Shown here one piece after another: positions 16,218-24,279 of a stretch of 40,436 nt of DNA; the stretch's first letter is position 1; each line of letters opens with the position of its first letter. The stretch lies in the NCBI RefSeq assembly GCF_014773265.1, contig NZ_JACWMY010000022.1:1-40436 (forward strand), in the 5' to 3' direction. A model generated the notes under the pieces. The model saw nothing but the letters and a program-made list of their open reading frames with translations, made no database searches and was not told the DNA's origin. The position numbers and the translations under genes were made by a program. Source of the DNA: Mucilaginibacter pankratovii. GTDB taxonomy: Bacteria > Bacteroidota > Bacteroidia > Sphingobacteriales > Sphingobacteriaceae.

Positions 16218-18197
16218 ATGAAAACAAGAATATTACTGCTGCTGGCTGCCATGCCGTTCTTCGCCACGGCACAAACGCAAACAAAAACCTATCACATCAA
16301 ATCGCCGGATGGCAAAATTGATATGACCGTGAACGCGGGTGCAACCATTAACTGGGCAGTAAAATACCAGCAAACGGATGTGATCATGCCGTCAAACGTA
16401 TCGTTGGTGCTCAACAACGGCTCCGTTTTGGGATTAAACGCCATTGTAAAAAGCGACAAGACAAGTGATAAGGACGAGTATTTTAATACGCCCATATACA
16501 AGCGGGCAAAGGTGCATGATCAGTACAATCAGCTTGCCCTAAAATTCAACGGCGATTACGGCCTCATCTTCCGGGCGTACAATGATGGTGTAGCCTACCG
16601 CTTTACAACCGAGTTTAAGGAAACCATCACCTTAAAGGACGAGGAAGCCAACTTTAATTTTGCCACCGATACTAAAGCCTACCTGCCCTTTGTAAATGAT
16701 TTCCGCGCAAAGGATAAATACAATACCTCGTACGAGGCACACTACGATACGCTGAAATTATCAACCGTAAAAAAAGATACGCTTGCTTTTTTACCGGTTT
16801 TAGTAAACGTAAACGATCAAATAAAAGCCGCCATTTTAGAGGCTGACATTGAAGATTACCCGGGCATGTATCTCATCAGCGGAAAAGGCAACAGCCTGCG
16901 CGGCACTTTCGCGCCCTACCCGCTGGAGCAGGCTGCGGGTGGTTATGCCGATATGAACTATGTGGTAAAACGCCGCGCCGAATACATGGCCAAAACAACC
17001 GGCACCCGCCAATACCCGTGGCGCGCGGTGGTCATCAGCACGGAAGACAAACAGCTTGCCGATAACGACATGGTGCAAAAGCTGGCATCGCCATCGCGCA
17101 TTGCCGACCAAACATGGATAAAACCCGGCAAGGTTGCCTGGGACTGGTGGAACGACTGGAACATCACCGGTGTTGATTTTAAAGCCGGCATCAATGTGCC
17201 TACCTATAAGTATTATATCGATTTCGCTTCGGCTAATAAACTGGAATATATTATTATTGATGAAGGCTGGTCAAAGGATACCGATCTGAACCAAATCTCG
17301 CCGGATATCAATATTGAAGAATTGGTGACTTATGCTAAAGAAAAAAATGTAGGCATCATTTTATGGGCAAGCTGGTACGCCACCATGCAGCAAACCGAAG
17401 CCGTTTTTGATAAGTACGAAAAAATGGGCATCAAAGGCTTCAAGATAGATTTTATCGACCGTGACGATCAATTTGCCGTAAATTCCTTATACGAAATAGC
17501 GCAAAAAGCCGCCAACCATCATTTACTGGTAGATTATCATGGCATGTACAAACCATCGGGCCTGCAGCGCACATTCCCCAATATCCTCAACTTTGAAGGT
17601 GTAAAAGGCCTGGAGAATATGAAATGGGGCGTAAACAACCAGCCGGTTTATGATGTGAGCATCCCCTTTATCCGGATGCTGGCCGGGCCGATGGATTATA
17701 CCCCCGGCGGGATGCGAAACGCCTCCAAAGCCAGTTTCCGCCCGGTTAACGGCAACCCCATGACACAGGGGACCCGTGCCCACCAGCTGGCCATGTTCAC
17801 CATATTTGAGGCGCCGCTGCAAATGATGGCCGATAACCCTACCGCTTATAAAAAAGAGCAGGAAAGTACAGATTACATCGCATCGGTACCCACTACTTTT
17901 GATGAAACCGTAGCATTGGATGGCAAAGTTGGCGATTTTGTAAGCATCGCCCGCCGCAAAGGCACCACCTGGTATGCCGGCGCCATGACCAACTGGGATG
18001 AAAGAGAAATTACGATAGACCTCTCGTTTTTAGGCGAAGGAAGCTATAAAGCCATTTTATTCAGCGATGGGATAAACGCCAATCGTAACGGCGAAGATTA
18101 TGTACGCAAAGAAGTAACACTAACCTCAAAGGATAAATTAACTGTAAAGCTGGCATCCGGCGGTGGCTGGGCAGCTAGGTTTGAGAAGGTGAATTAA
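16218..18197 (+). CDS. Glycoside hydrolase family 97 protein, secreted
   Basis: The 659-residue protein starts with a signal peptide (ILLLLAAMPFFATAQ). It has an N-terminal beta-sandwich, a TIM barrel in the centre (VAWDWWNDWNITGVDFKAG, IIIDEGWSKDTDLNQISPD, GIILWASW) and a C-terminal beta domain ending in GGGWAARF. This is the plan of GH97 enzymes such as SusB. Asp411 in GFKIDFIDRDDQ matches the position of the nucleophile in retaining GH97 alpha-galactosidases, whereas the inverting SusB has no Asp there. A retaining enzyme, perhaps an alpha-galactosidase, is therefore favoured. It is probably periplasmic. No SusC/SusD pair is nearby. Confidence 0.93.
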   Translation: MKTRILLLLAAMPFFATAQTQTKTYHIKSPDGKIDMTVNAGATINWAVKYQQTDVIMPSNVSLVLNNGSVLGLNAIVKSDKTSDKDEYFNTPIYKRAKVHDQYNQLALKFNGDYGLIFRAYNDGVAYRFTTEFKETITLKDEEANFNFATDTKAYLPFVNDFRAKDKYNTSYEAHYDTLKLSTVKKDTLAFLPVLVNVNDQIKAAILEADIEDYPGMYLISGKGNSLRGTFAPYPLEQAAGGYADMNYVVKRRAEYMAKTTGTRQYPWRAVVISTEDKQLADNDMVQKLASPSRIADQTWIKPGKVAWDWWNDWNITGVDFKAGINVPTYKYYIDFASANKLEYIIIDEGWSKDTDLNQISPDINIEELVTYAKEKNVGIILWASWYATMQQTEAVFDKYEKMGIKGFKIDFIDRDDQFAVNSLYEIAQKAANHHLLVDYHGMYKPSGLQRTFPNILNFEGVKGLENMKWGVNNQPVYDVSIPFIRMLAGPMDYTPGGMRNASKASFRPVNGNPMTQGTRAHQLAMFTIFEAPLQMMADNPTAYKKEQESTDYIASVPTTFDETVALDGKVGDFVSIARRKGTTWYAGAMTNWDEREITIDLSFLGEGSYKAILFSDGINANRNGEDYVRKEVTLTSKDKLTVKLASGGGWAARFEKVN

Positions 18198-18227
18198 CGT
18201 GATGATGTAGAGATAGTTAATCCCCGC

Positions 18228-18385
18228 TGTCATTTCGATAGAGCAAGTGGTGGGTGTAAGCGGTGGCGCGAAAGAGAAATCCTATACGCGCCGCCGTTGC
18301 ATTCTGCAAACCCGCTGTGCGTATCGCATAAGATTTCTCCTCACCCCATTTCATGGCCCTGCGCTTCTGTTCGTTCGGAATGACA
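18228..18385. repeat. Palindromic intergenic repeat, copy C
   Basis: The outer arms are TGTCATTTCGATAGAGC and the inverse of TGTCATTCCGAACG, with GAGAAATCCTATACG and CATAAGATTTCTC inside, 158 bases in all. It contains an extra GC-rich insertion compared with copy A. The rest of the 360-base gap between GH97 and amt (18386-18504) shows no gene. Confidence 0.65.
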
Positions 18386-18504
18386 TCGGGTTAACACGCC
18401 CTCCCTCATATAAATAGACAAAGACGCGAAGTATCGTGTCTCTATGTTAAAATTTCGCCTCTCATCGAAGGGAAACCACCCCAAGCACCAATCCGCTGTA
18501 AAAC

Positions 18505-18535
18505 AAAAAAGGGACGCAAATTGCGCCCCCTTTTT
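18505..18535. terminator. Bidirectional terminator downstream of amt
   Basis: AAAAAGGGACGCA pairs with TGCGCCCCCTTTTT around a short loop, with A and T runs on the two sides. It lies 22 bases beyond the amt stop codon and can also stop readthrough from the GH97 side. Confidence 0.75.
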
Positions 18536-18556
18536 ATAAACACGTTCGATGTATAG

Positions 18557-19855
18557 TTATAGCTCTTCGTCGTGCTGGCTCATATCCAGACCAGCGAGTT
18601 CGTCGGCTTCAGATACACGCAACTTGCTTATCATATCGGTGATCTTCAACAATAGCAAAGACCCGAAGAAAGCAAATGCGGAAACAACAACCAGTGCAAT
18701 AAGGTGCTTTACAAATAATGATGTTTCGCCATAAGCTAAACCATCTGCACCTGCACTGTTAACACTTTTTGTAGCGAATACACCTGTTAAAAGCATACCC
18801 ATCATACCACCAACACCATGGCAAGGGAAAACATCCAGCGTATCATCGATGTTTGTTTTCGAGCGCCATATAACTACTAAATTACTTACCACAGCGGCAA
18901 CAATACCAACTATTAACGAGCTTGATACGGTAATGAAACCGGCAGCAGGGGTTACAGCAACCAAACCTACTACGGCACCTATACAAGCACCCATTGCAGA
19001 CGGTTTTTTGCCTCTTAAAATATCAAAAAATATCCATGACATGGCAGCCGCAGCAGATGCGGTTGTCGTAGTTGCCAATGCAGTAGCAGCAAGCTCACCA
19101 GAGCTTAAAGCAGAACCTGCGTTGAAACCGAACCAGCCAAACCAAAGCAAGCCTGTACCTAATATTACGTAGCTGATACGTGCAGGCGTGTGAGCCTCTT
19201 CTGCTACGTTACGTTTTTTAAGGTATAATGCCGATGCTAATGCAGCCCAGCCAGCGCTCATGTGTACCACGGTACCACCGGCAAAATCCAGCACGCCCAT
19301 TTTAAAGAAGTAACCCTCTGGATGCCAGGTTGCGTGTGCAAGCGGGATGTAGATGATTACGATAAAAAGGGTGATGAAAATTAAGTAAGAGTTGAAACGG
19401 ATACGCTCTGCAAATGCACCGGTGATTAACGCTGGTGTGATAACCGCGAATTTCAGCTGGAACATTGCAAACAATACAACCGGGATAGTACCCCATGCAA
19501 CACCAATGGTATTGCCCATCATAAAGAATGATTTAGGGTTACCAATAATACCGTAACCGCCAACGTCCTCGCCAAATGCCATGCTGAAACCAAATACTAC
19601 CCAGATGATAGTGATAAGGCCCATACAAACAAAGCTCTGCAGCATGGTAGAAATAACGTTTTTCTTACGAACCATACCGCCGTAAAAGAAGGCGAGGCCC
19701 GGGGTCATTAATAATACAAGTGCGGTAGAGATAAGCAACCAGGCAACATCGGCTGGTGCAAATTCGGCTGGTTTGGCGGCGGCTACGTTACCCGGGTATA
19801 TAAACGCCAGTATAACTACAATTACAAGTATGCCAAATGGTACAATTTTTTTCAT
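18557..19855 (-). CDS. amt: Ammonium transporter
   Basis: I choose the ATG at 19855, which gives 432 residues beginning MKKIVPFGILVIVVILAFIY, a signal-like first segment. An in-frame ATG at 19912 adds 19 polar residues with no family precedent. The Amt/Rh fold is clear, with 11 further helices: WLLISTALVLLMTPGLAFFYGG, NTIGVAWG, the segment DFAGGTVVHMSAGWAAL with one of the paired pore histidines, GFNAGSAL, and the HGVGGMMG second His motif. The protein conducts ammonium or ammonia across the inner membrane. No PII (glnB/glnK) gene is beside it, unlike the usual arrangement. Upstream lies a 730-base gap before dinB. Confidence 0.95.
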   Translation of the reverse strand: MKKIVPFGILVIVVILAFIYPGNVAAAKPAEFAPADVAWLLISTALVLLMTPGLAFFYGGMVRKKNVISTMLQSFVCMGLITIIWVVFGFSMAFGEDVGGYGIIGNPKSFFMMGNTIGVAWGTIPVVLFAMFQLKFAVITPALITGAFAERIRFNSYLIFITLFIVIIYIPLAHATWHPEGYFFKMGVLDFAGGTVVHMSAGWAALASALYLKKRNVAEEAHTPARISYVILGTGLLWFGWFGFNAGSALSSGELAATALATTTTASAAAAMSWIFFDILRGKKPSAMGACIGAVVGLVAVTPAAGFITVSSSLIVGIVAAVVSNLVVIWRSKTNIDDTLDVFPCHGVGGMMGMLLTGVFATKSVNSAGADGLAYGETSLFVKHLIALVVVSAFAFFGSLLLLKITDMISKLRVSEADELAGLDMSQHDEEL

Positions 19856-20217
19856 TTTGTTGTTGTGATAAGTGATTAAATTAAATAGTCGGGGAGCCCT
19901 GGTGGTGGGCATTAAACAAAAGTGGAAACAATAACGGCATGTTATTTCCGGGTACTTTCAAAACGGTTGGCTACGTAAAGAGGCTTTTTGGTAATGTCAG
20001 TTCAGAAAAACTTGTAGTTTGTTGCTCCCTTGTTACCCTACCAAAAGGAATGGTACGGAAACAGCATCAGTTTAGTAAGCCGCCGGGCGGTTTGGTTATA
20101 CTGACGGTAATCACTTCTCAGGAAAGAGAACCCTGAAGTTAAAATTGTGGATGCTTCCTTTTGTATGGATTGGAAGCGAATCCTATGCGTTTGAAAACTG
20201 TTCGACCGGTTTTTTAA

Positions 20218-20418
20218 ATAAAAAGCCGCGCTGATGTGGCGTTTTTCTTGATTGACTCTTTGATTTGTAAGCGAATCAATAGAAGAGTTTTCTTTTTGTT
20301 CAAAAAATGGCAGGGATAATAGAAAAAGCGCCTCGCAGAGCAAGAAAAAAGTTAAAATATGTTTATATTTTCTTAGAGGCATAATCTAAAAGTAGAATAA
20401 TAAAATGAAAATGACAAA
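20218..20418 (-). other. Candidate short transcript or small gene between dinB and amt
   Basis: On the minus strand TTTG (20415-20418) and TACTTTTA (20387-20394), 20 bases apart, form a good promoter. A hairpin with T run on both sides (GCCGC/GTGGC, 20220-20246) would end a transcript of about 160 bases. An ORF starts at ATG 20382, almost at the predicted transcription start, with the hydrophobic N-terminus MPLRKYKHILTFFLLCEALF, but it runs past the terminator to 20038 (114 codons). Either a small RNA, a short leaderless gene, or chance. The remaining parts of 19856-20587 are AT-rich and show no supported gene. Confidence 0.3.
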
Positions 20419-20587
20419 AAAAATGACAAAAAATTGTTATTTTCTTACAAGGAATAAAATTTAATGCAAATTTCACTAAAATAACTACTAAAAAGATATA
20501 GCATATTGTTAAAATGATATCATAAGCTGTATTTATCAGTAATTTTATTAAAAGCAGTTATTTAGGAAGCTTTTTGGGGTAAATTGA

Positions 20588-21688
20588 TCAGAATAATTTC
20601 AATTGAGTGGGTATTCCCAATGGTTTTATTTCTGCGGTGTTAAAATTTGATACCGTAATGCCCAGCAACCTTACCCGGCTGTTGTCTGCATCGGTGGTAA
20701 GCAGTAAGTTTTTGGCGATATCCAATATCATTTGCATATCATCCAGGCAATCGGGGTAAGATTGGCTGCGCGTTATCTGCCTGAAATCGCTGTATTTTAT
20801 TTTGAGGGTGACGGTGCGGCCCTTCAACTGGTATTTAAGCAGGCGCTCGTTCACCAGTTTGGCTATCTTCTCCAGTTCGGCGTTCATTTCTTCCACCGTG
20901 GTAAGGTCGTAAGCAAAAGTATCCTCGGCACCCATGGATTTTGTTTCGCGGTGGGGCTGCACTTCGCGGTCATCAATACCGCGTACTATATTATAATAGA
21001 AGGCGCCGGCCTTACCAAAGTGCCCGGTGATCTGCTCCAGCGTCAGCTGTTTCAGGTCGCCCCCGGTAAAAAGCCCCAGCTTCTTCATTTTTTGGGCGGT
21101 GACTTTGCCCACGCCATAAAATTTTTCAACCGGCAGGTTCTCTATAAAGCTTTCGATAGATGAGGGGCCGATGAACGTTAGTCCGTCGGGCTTTTTCATG
21201 TCCGAAGCTATCTTGGCCACAAATTTATTTATAGACACACCAGCGGAGGCCGTAAGGTTCAGCTCATCTTTTATAGCCTGCTTTATTTCTTTCGCAATAT
21301 CAATGGCCGAGCCGATGTTCAGCTTATCATGCGTAACATCCAGGTAGGCTTCATCAAGCGATAGGGGTTCTATCAGGTCGGTATAACGGCTAAAGATCTC
21401 GCGGATATGCTGCGATGCTTCCTTATATGCGGCAAACCGCGGCCGCAAAAAAACGGCATGCGGACAAAGCTGCAGGGCCCGTTTGCTCGACATGGCCGAT
21501 CGGATGCCAAACTTCCGCGCCTCGTAACTGGCGGTTGCTACCACACCGCCGCGCCCCTCGGGCAGGCCGCCAACAACCAGCGGTTTGCCGCGCAGTTCCG
21601 GGTTATCGCGCTGCTCTACCGACGCGTAGAAAGCATCCATATCAATATGAATAATTTTTCGCCGGGCCGGTGTTTGCTTTTCTTCCAC
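20588..21688 (-). CDS. dinB: DNA polymerase IV (Y family)
   Basis: The 366-residue translesion polymerase has the palm motif IIHIDMDAFYASVEQ with catalytic Asp16, the second catalytic pair in SLDEAYLDVT, YxxR-type KFGIRSAM in the fingers, and two helix-hairpin-helix segments (FYGVGKVTAQKMKKLG). The little-finger domain covers about residues 240-345. It copies past damaged bases with low fidelity. It ends with PLGIPTQLKLF; the final QLKLF resembles a beta-clamp-binding motif (QLxLF), which fits a polymerase recruited by the sliding clamp. Start at ATG 21688. Alone on its strand between two long gaps. Confidence 0.96.
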   Translation of the reverse strand: MEEKQTPARRKIIHIDMDAFYASVEQRDNPELRGKPLVVGGLPEGRGGVVATASYEARKFGIRSAMSSKRALQLCPHAVFLRPRFAAYKEASQHIREIFSRYTDLIEPLSLDEAYLDVTHDKLNIGSAIDIAKEIKQAIKDELNLTASAGVSINKFVAKIASDMKKPDGLTFIGPSSIESFIENLPVEKFYGVGKVTAQKMKKLGLFTGGDLKQLTLEQITGHFGKAGAFYYNIVRGIDDREVQPHRETKSMGAEDTFAYDLTTVEEMNAELEKIAKLVNERLLKYQLKGRTVTLKIKYSDFRQITRSQSYPDCLDDMQMILDIAKNLLLTTDADNSRVRLLGITVSNFNTAEIKPLGIPTQLKLF

Positions 21689-21759
21689 TGTGATGTGCTA
21701 ACAAATATTAAGCTATTTATTTAAATTACCTTTGTTAAACAACACGGTTTTTATAAAAA

Positions 21760-22329
21760 ATGTCGTCACACCACATCGTCCGCGAAAAACAGGAACCCGC
21801 CTTATTGGTCCTTGGGTTGGATACCTTTGATGCCGAATTGCTGGGCCAGCTGCTGGAGTGGAGCCCAACGGTAATTACCACGCCCGCCACCGCGGAGCAG
21901 ATAAACGCCTACGGCATCAAGATAGATCTCGTTGTTGCTGATGCTTTGGAACCCGAAACGCAGTCTGATGTAAAGCTAATAGCGGCAGGCGGGGGGAGCA
22001 CAGTAGAAACGGCTTTAAATTATTTGATAGCGGCGGATTATTCGGCCGTAAACATTGTTACCGATGAATTTAAGCTGGGCGATTTTTTATTTTATGCCGA
22101 TAAAATAAACCTGGTGATATTTTGCCGCAATAAAAAGATCTTCCCGGTAACATCGGGTTTTAGCAAATGGAAACCTGCAGGGGAGCGGGTGGAGTTGCTT
22201 TCGGCAGCAACCGGCATAACGACCGAAGGATTAACAGCGGAAAGCGAAGCGGTATATATTACTACAGCAGACGGGTTTTATACGCTGCAATTTGAGGAGC
22301 CATTTTTGTTTGTGGCGGAGGAAATATAG
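21760..22329 (+). CDS. Thiamine pyrophosphokinase-like protein
   Basis: The 189-residue protein looks like a divergent member of the thiamine pyrophosphokinase family as annotated in Bacteroidota. An N-terminal alpha/beta part contains TVITTPATAEQINAYGIKIDLVVAD, where TPK normally has a DGDLDS-type Asp motif. A C-terminal beta part has WKPAGERVELLSAATGITTEGL and ITTADGFYTLQFEEPFLFV. The Asp cluster needed for Mg-ATP in true TPK is weak, so activity is uncertain. It is divergent from dinB with 71 bases between them. Fold-level assignment only. Confidence 0.6.
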   Translation: MSSHHIVREKQEPALLVLGLDTFDAELLGQLLEWSPTVITTPATAEQINAYGIKIDLVVADALEPETQSDVKLIAAGGGSTVETALNYLIAADYSAVNIVTDEFKLGDFLFYADKINLVIFCRNKKIFPVTSGFSKWKPAGERVELLSAATGITTEGLTAESEAVYITTADGFYTLQFEEPFLFVAEEI

Positions 22330-22392
22330 AACCGAATGAGACGCTATGTTTTGCTTCTAAAATGAGTTACGACTGCTCGGAACGTAAACAGT

Positions 22393-22504
22393 CGTCATGT
22401 TGAACCTGTTTCAACACCCCATCATGAAAGTATCCACTACAACTTACTGCTAATGCATGCTGATTACCTACCATATGGGGTGCCGAAATAAATTCTGCAT
22501 GACG
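22393..22504. repeat. Palindromic intergenic repeat, copy D
   Basis: Outer arms CGTCATGTTGAACCTGTTTC and the inverse of CGTCATGCAGAATTTATTTCG enclose CACCCCAT and ATGGGGTG, about 112 bases. It lies in the 380-base gap between the TPK-like gene and the glycine-rich gene. The rest of the gap shows nothing further. Confidence 0.6.
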
Positions 22505-22708
22505 GCATTTTGTAACTCTTCCGAACATCTGTGGCGACAACACATCAATGGTAAGAATAGGCAGTGCAGCAGCGCTTAAAATAGTCATAAAACCGCCTCA
22601 TAATTTTCTTCAAAAAATAATTAAACAGCAATTAAACCGTTGATAATTATCTTAGTCTATACAATACATCGGTTTAAACACCGGTCGTTTACAATCATTC
22701 AAAACAAA

Positions 22709-23833
22709 ATGACATATAAAAAATTCCTTTCGTTTGCTTTTGGTGCCCTTTTGTTGGGCTCATTAGCTTTACCTGCAGCTGCACAACGCAGAGGCGGCGG
22801 TGGTGGCGGCGGCTTTAGTCGCGGTGGTGGTGGATCGTCGGGCGGCGGGTTTAGCCGTGGAAGTAGCGGCGGCGGCGGTTTCAGTCGTGGCGGTTCTTCC
22901 GGTGGCGGTGGATTTAGTCGTCCGCAAGGGAGCGTTAGCCGTCCATCAGGCGGCGGTGGTTTCAGCAGGCCAAACAGCGTAGGTGTAGCGCCGCAACGGG
23001 GTGGCAGCTATTCGCAGGGCGGCGGTTTTAGCCGTGGTCCGCGTACCAATTCTGCAGGTGGTTTCAGTCGCCCGCAGGGTAGTTACAACCGTGGTGGTTT
23101 TGGCCGCCCGGGTGGTACTTATGCATACCGTGGTGGCAACTATGGCCGTGGGGCTAATGGCTACCGTGGTGGCGTTTACAGTTATCGCGGCGGTACTTAC
23201 CGTGGCGGTGTGTACAGGGGCGGCACTTATGGCCGTTACTACGGCCCGCGCTACTTTAACCGTGGCTATTATAACTACCGTGGTTACTACAATTCTTACT
23301 ACCGTCCGCGTATTGGCTTTAGCATAGGCGTATTGCCTTTCGGCTACTATCCGTTCTATTGGGACAATTACCAATATTACTATAACGACGGGCTTTACTA
23401 TCGCCAGTATGGCGATCAATATACCGTAGTTGAACCGCCGGTAGGTGCAGCAGTAAACTCGCTGCCATCTGGTGCGGAAGAGATCACTATCAACGGCGAG
23501 CAATATTACGAAAGTAACGGTGTTTACTACCGCCAGGTAACCAAAGACGACGGTACCGTGGTATACGAGGTTGCCGGCAAAGATGGCGAGCTGAATACAG
23601 GCGATGCCCAGGACGATCAATCATACTCATCAGCAGACGATGCACCTTTAAAGATAGGCGATGTGGTTGACCAGCTCCCACAGGATAGCCGCAAAATAAA
23701 GGTAAACGGCGAAAAGCTATACGTAGCCCCTGATGGCACCTACTTCCAGGAAGCGCTTGACGAGGACAACAACAAAGTTTACAAAGTAGTGGGCCTGCCA
23801 ACAGATGAGCAGCCTGCCGACGACCAAAAATAA
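22709..23833 (+). CDS. Secreted glycine-rich protein with a DUF6515-like C-terminal region
   Basis: I start at ATG 22709, which gives a signal peptide (MTYKKFLSFAFGALLLGSLA, then LPAAAQ); an in-frame ATG at 22640 would precede it by 23 residues. The mature protein has three parts. Residues 27 to about 110 are runs of Gly, Ser and Arg with a repeated GGGFSRG unit. About 110-230 is rich in Gly, Tyr and Arg (YRGGxY units). The rest has two copies of a module with LPxGxxxIxxNGExYY and NGVYYRQV or DGTYFQE, the pattern of DUF6515. It is probably exported to the periplasm or cell surface. Function unknown. A strong terminator follows. Confidence 0.85.
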   Translation: MTYKKFLSFAFGALLLGSLALPAAAQRRGGGGGGGFSRGGGGSSGGGFSRGSSGGGGFSRGGSSGGGGFSRPQGSVSRPSGGGGFSRPNSVGVAPQRGGSYSQGGGFSRGPRTNSAGGFSRPQGSYNRGGFGRPGGTYAYRGGNYGRGANGYRGGVYSYRGGTYRGGVYRGGTYGRYYGPRYFNRGYYNYRGYYNSYYRPRIGFSIGVLPFGYYPFYWDNYQYYYNDGLYYRQYGDQYTVVEPPVGAAVNSLPSGAEEITINGEQYYESNGVYYRQVTKDDGTVVYEVAGKDGELNTGDAQDDQSYSSADDAPLKIGDVVDQLPQDSRKIKVNGEKLYVAPDGTYFQEALDEDNNKVYKVVGLPTDEQPADDQK

Positions 23834-23854
23834 TTCTTAGTACTATGTTTTTAT

Positions 23855-23888
23855 AAGGGCGCCCCGGATTGCGGGGTGCCCTTTTTTG
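23855..23888 (+). terminator. Intrinsic terminator after the glycine-rich gene
   Basis: GGGCGCCCCG (23857-23866) pairs with CGGGGTGCCC (23872-23881) around a 5-base loop, followed by TTTTTTG. Confidence 0.88.
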
Positions 23889-23981
23889 TTTTGCAGTCAG
23901 TAATCACCGCAGGCGGGCGTAGTCTAACTTCGCTATTGCTAATGGCGTAAAGTGTAAATGCAGATCAGGATCTATGCTTCA

Positions 23982-24173
23982 GGTGTCCCACTTTTCAAAG
24001 CGGGACACCTGTTTTTCGTAAATAATTGTTTGTCAATTAATTGCAGTTTTTTAGTGAAACACTTTGGGACATCCCTGTTGTTTAATTGATAGCTGTAATT
24101 GTGTGATTATAAGCTATTTATTAAAAATATACTTGTTGGCCAAAACGGGAGCGGGCCGTAAAAGTGGGACACC
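23982..24173. repeat. 192-base element bounded by perfect 14-bp inverted repeats
   Basis: GGTGTCCCACTTTT (23982-23995) and AAAAGTGGGACACC (24160-24173) are exact inverses. The left copy also pairs locally with GGGACACCTG (24002-24011) to form a hairpin followed by TTTTTCG. A further half site, CACTTTGGGACAT, lies near 24059. No ORF lies inside, and there is no clear target-site duplication. It takes up much of the 446-base gap between the glycine-rich gene and the methyltransferase. It could be a small non-autonomous element or a cluster of regulator-binding sites. Confidence 0.5.
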
Positions 24174-24279
24174 AGTGCCCATTAATACTTCGAAGCGATA
24201 GTGCCATGGGGTAAACTGGGCAATACCACGGTACGCATATTATATACAACAGGTATCCGATGTTTATTAACTTTGCCGC

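Noticed and set aside
19856..19912. Upstream ATG for amt at 19912
   Set aside because: The 19 extra residues are polar and unlike Amt N-termini; ATG 19855 begins a typical first segment.
22800..22982. Repeated GGCGGCGG units that could suggest a CRISPR or satellite array
   Set aside because: The units are irregular in length and lie in frame inside a coding region as glycine codons; no spacers. No CRISPR array was seen in the window.
22946..23620. Minus-strand open frame of 224 codons rich in Thr, Val and Ala
   Set aside because: Antisense to the glycine-rich repeats of the DUF6515 protein; low complexity explains the lack of stops.
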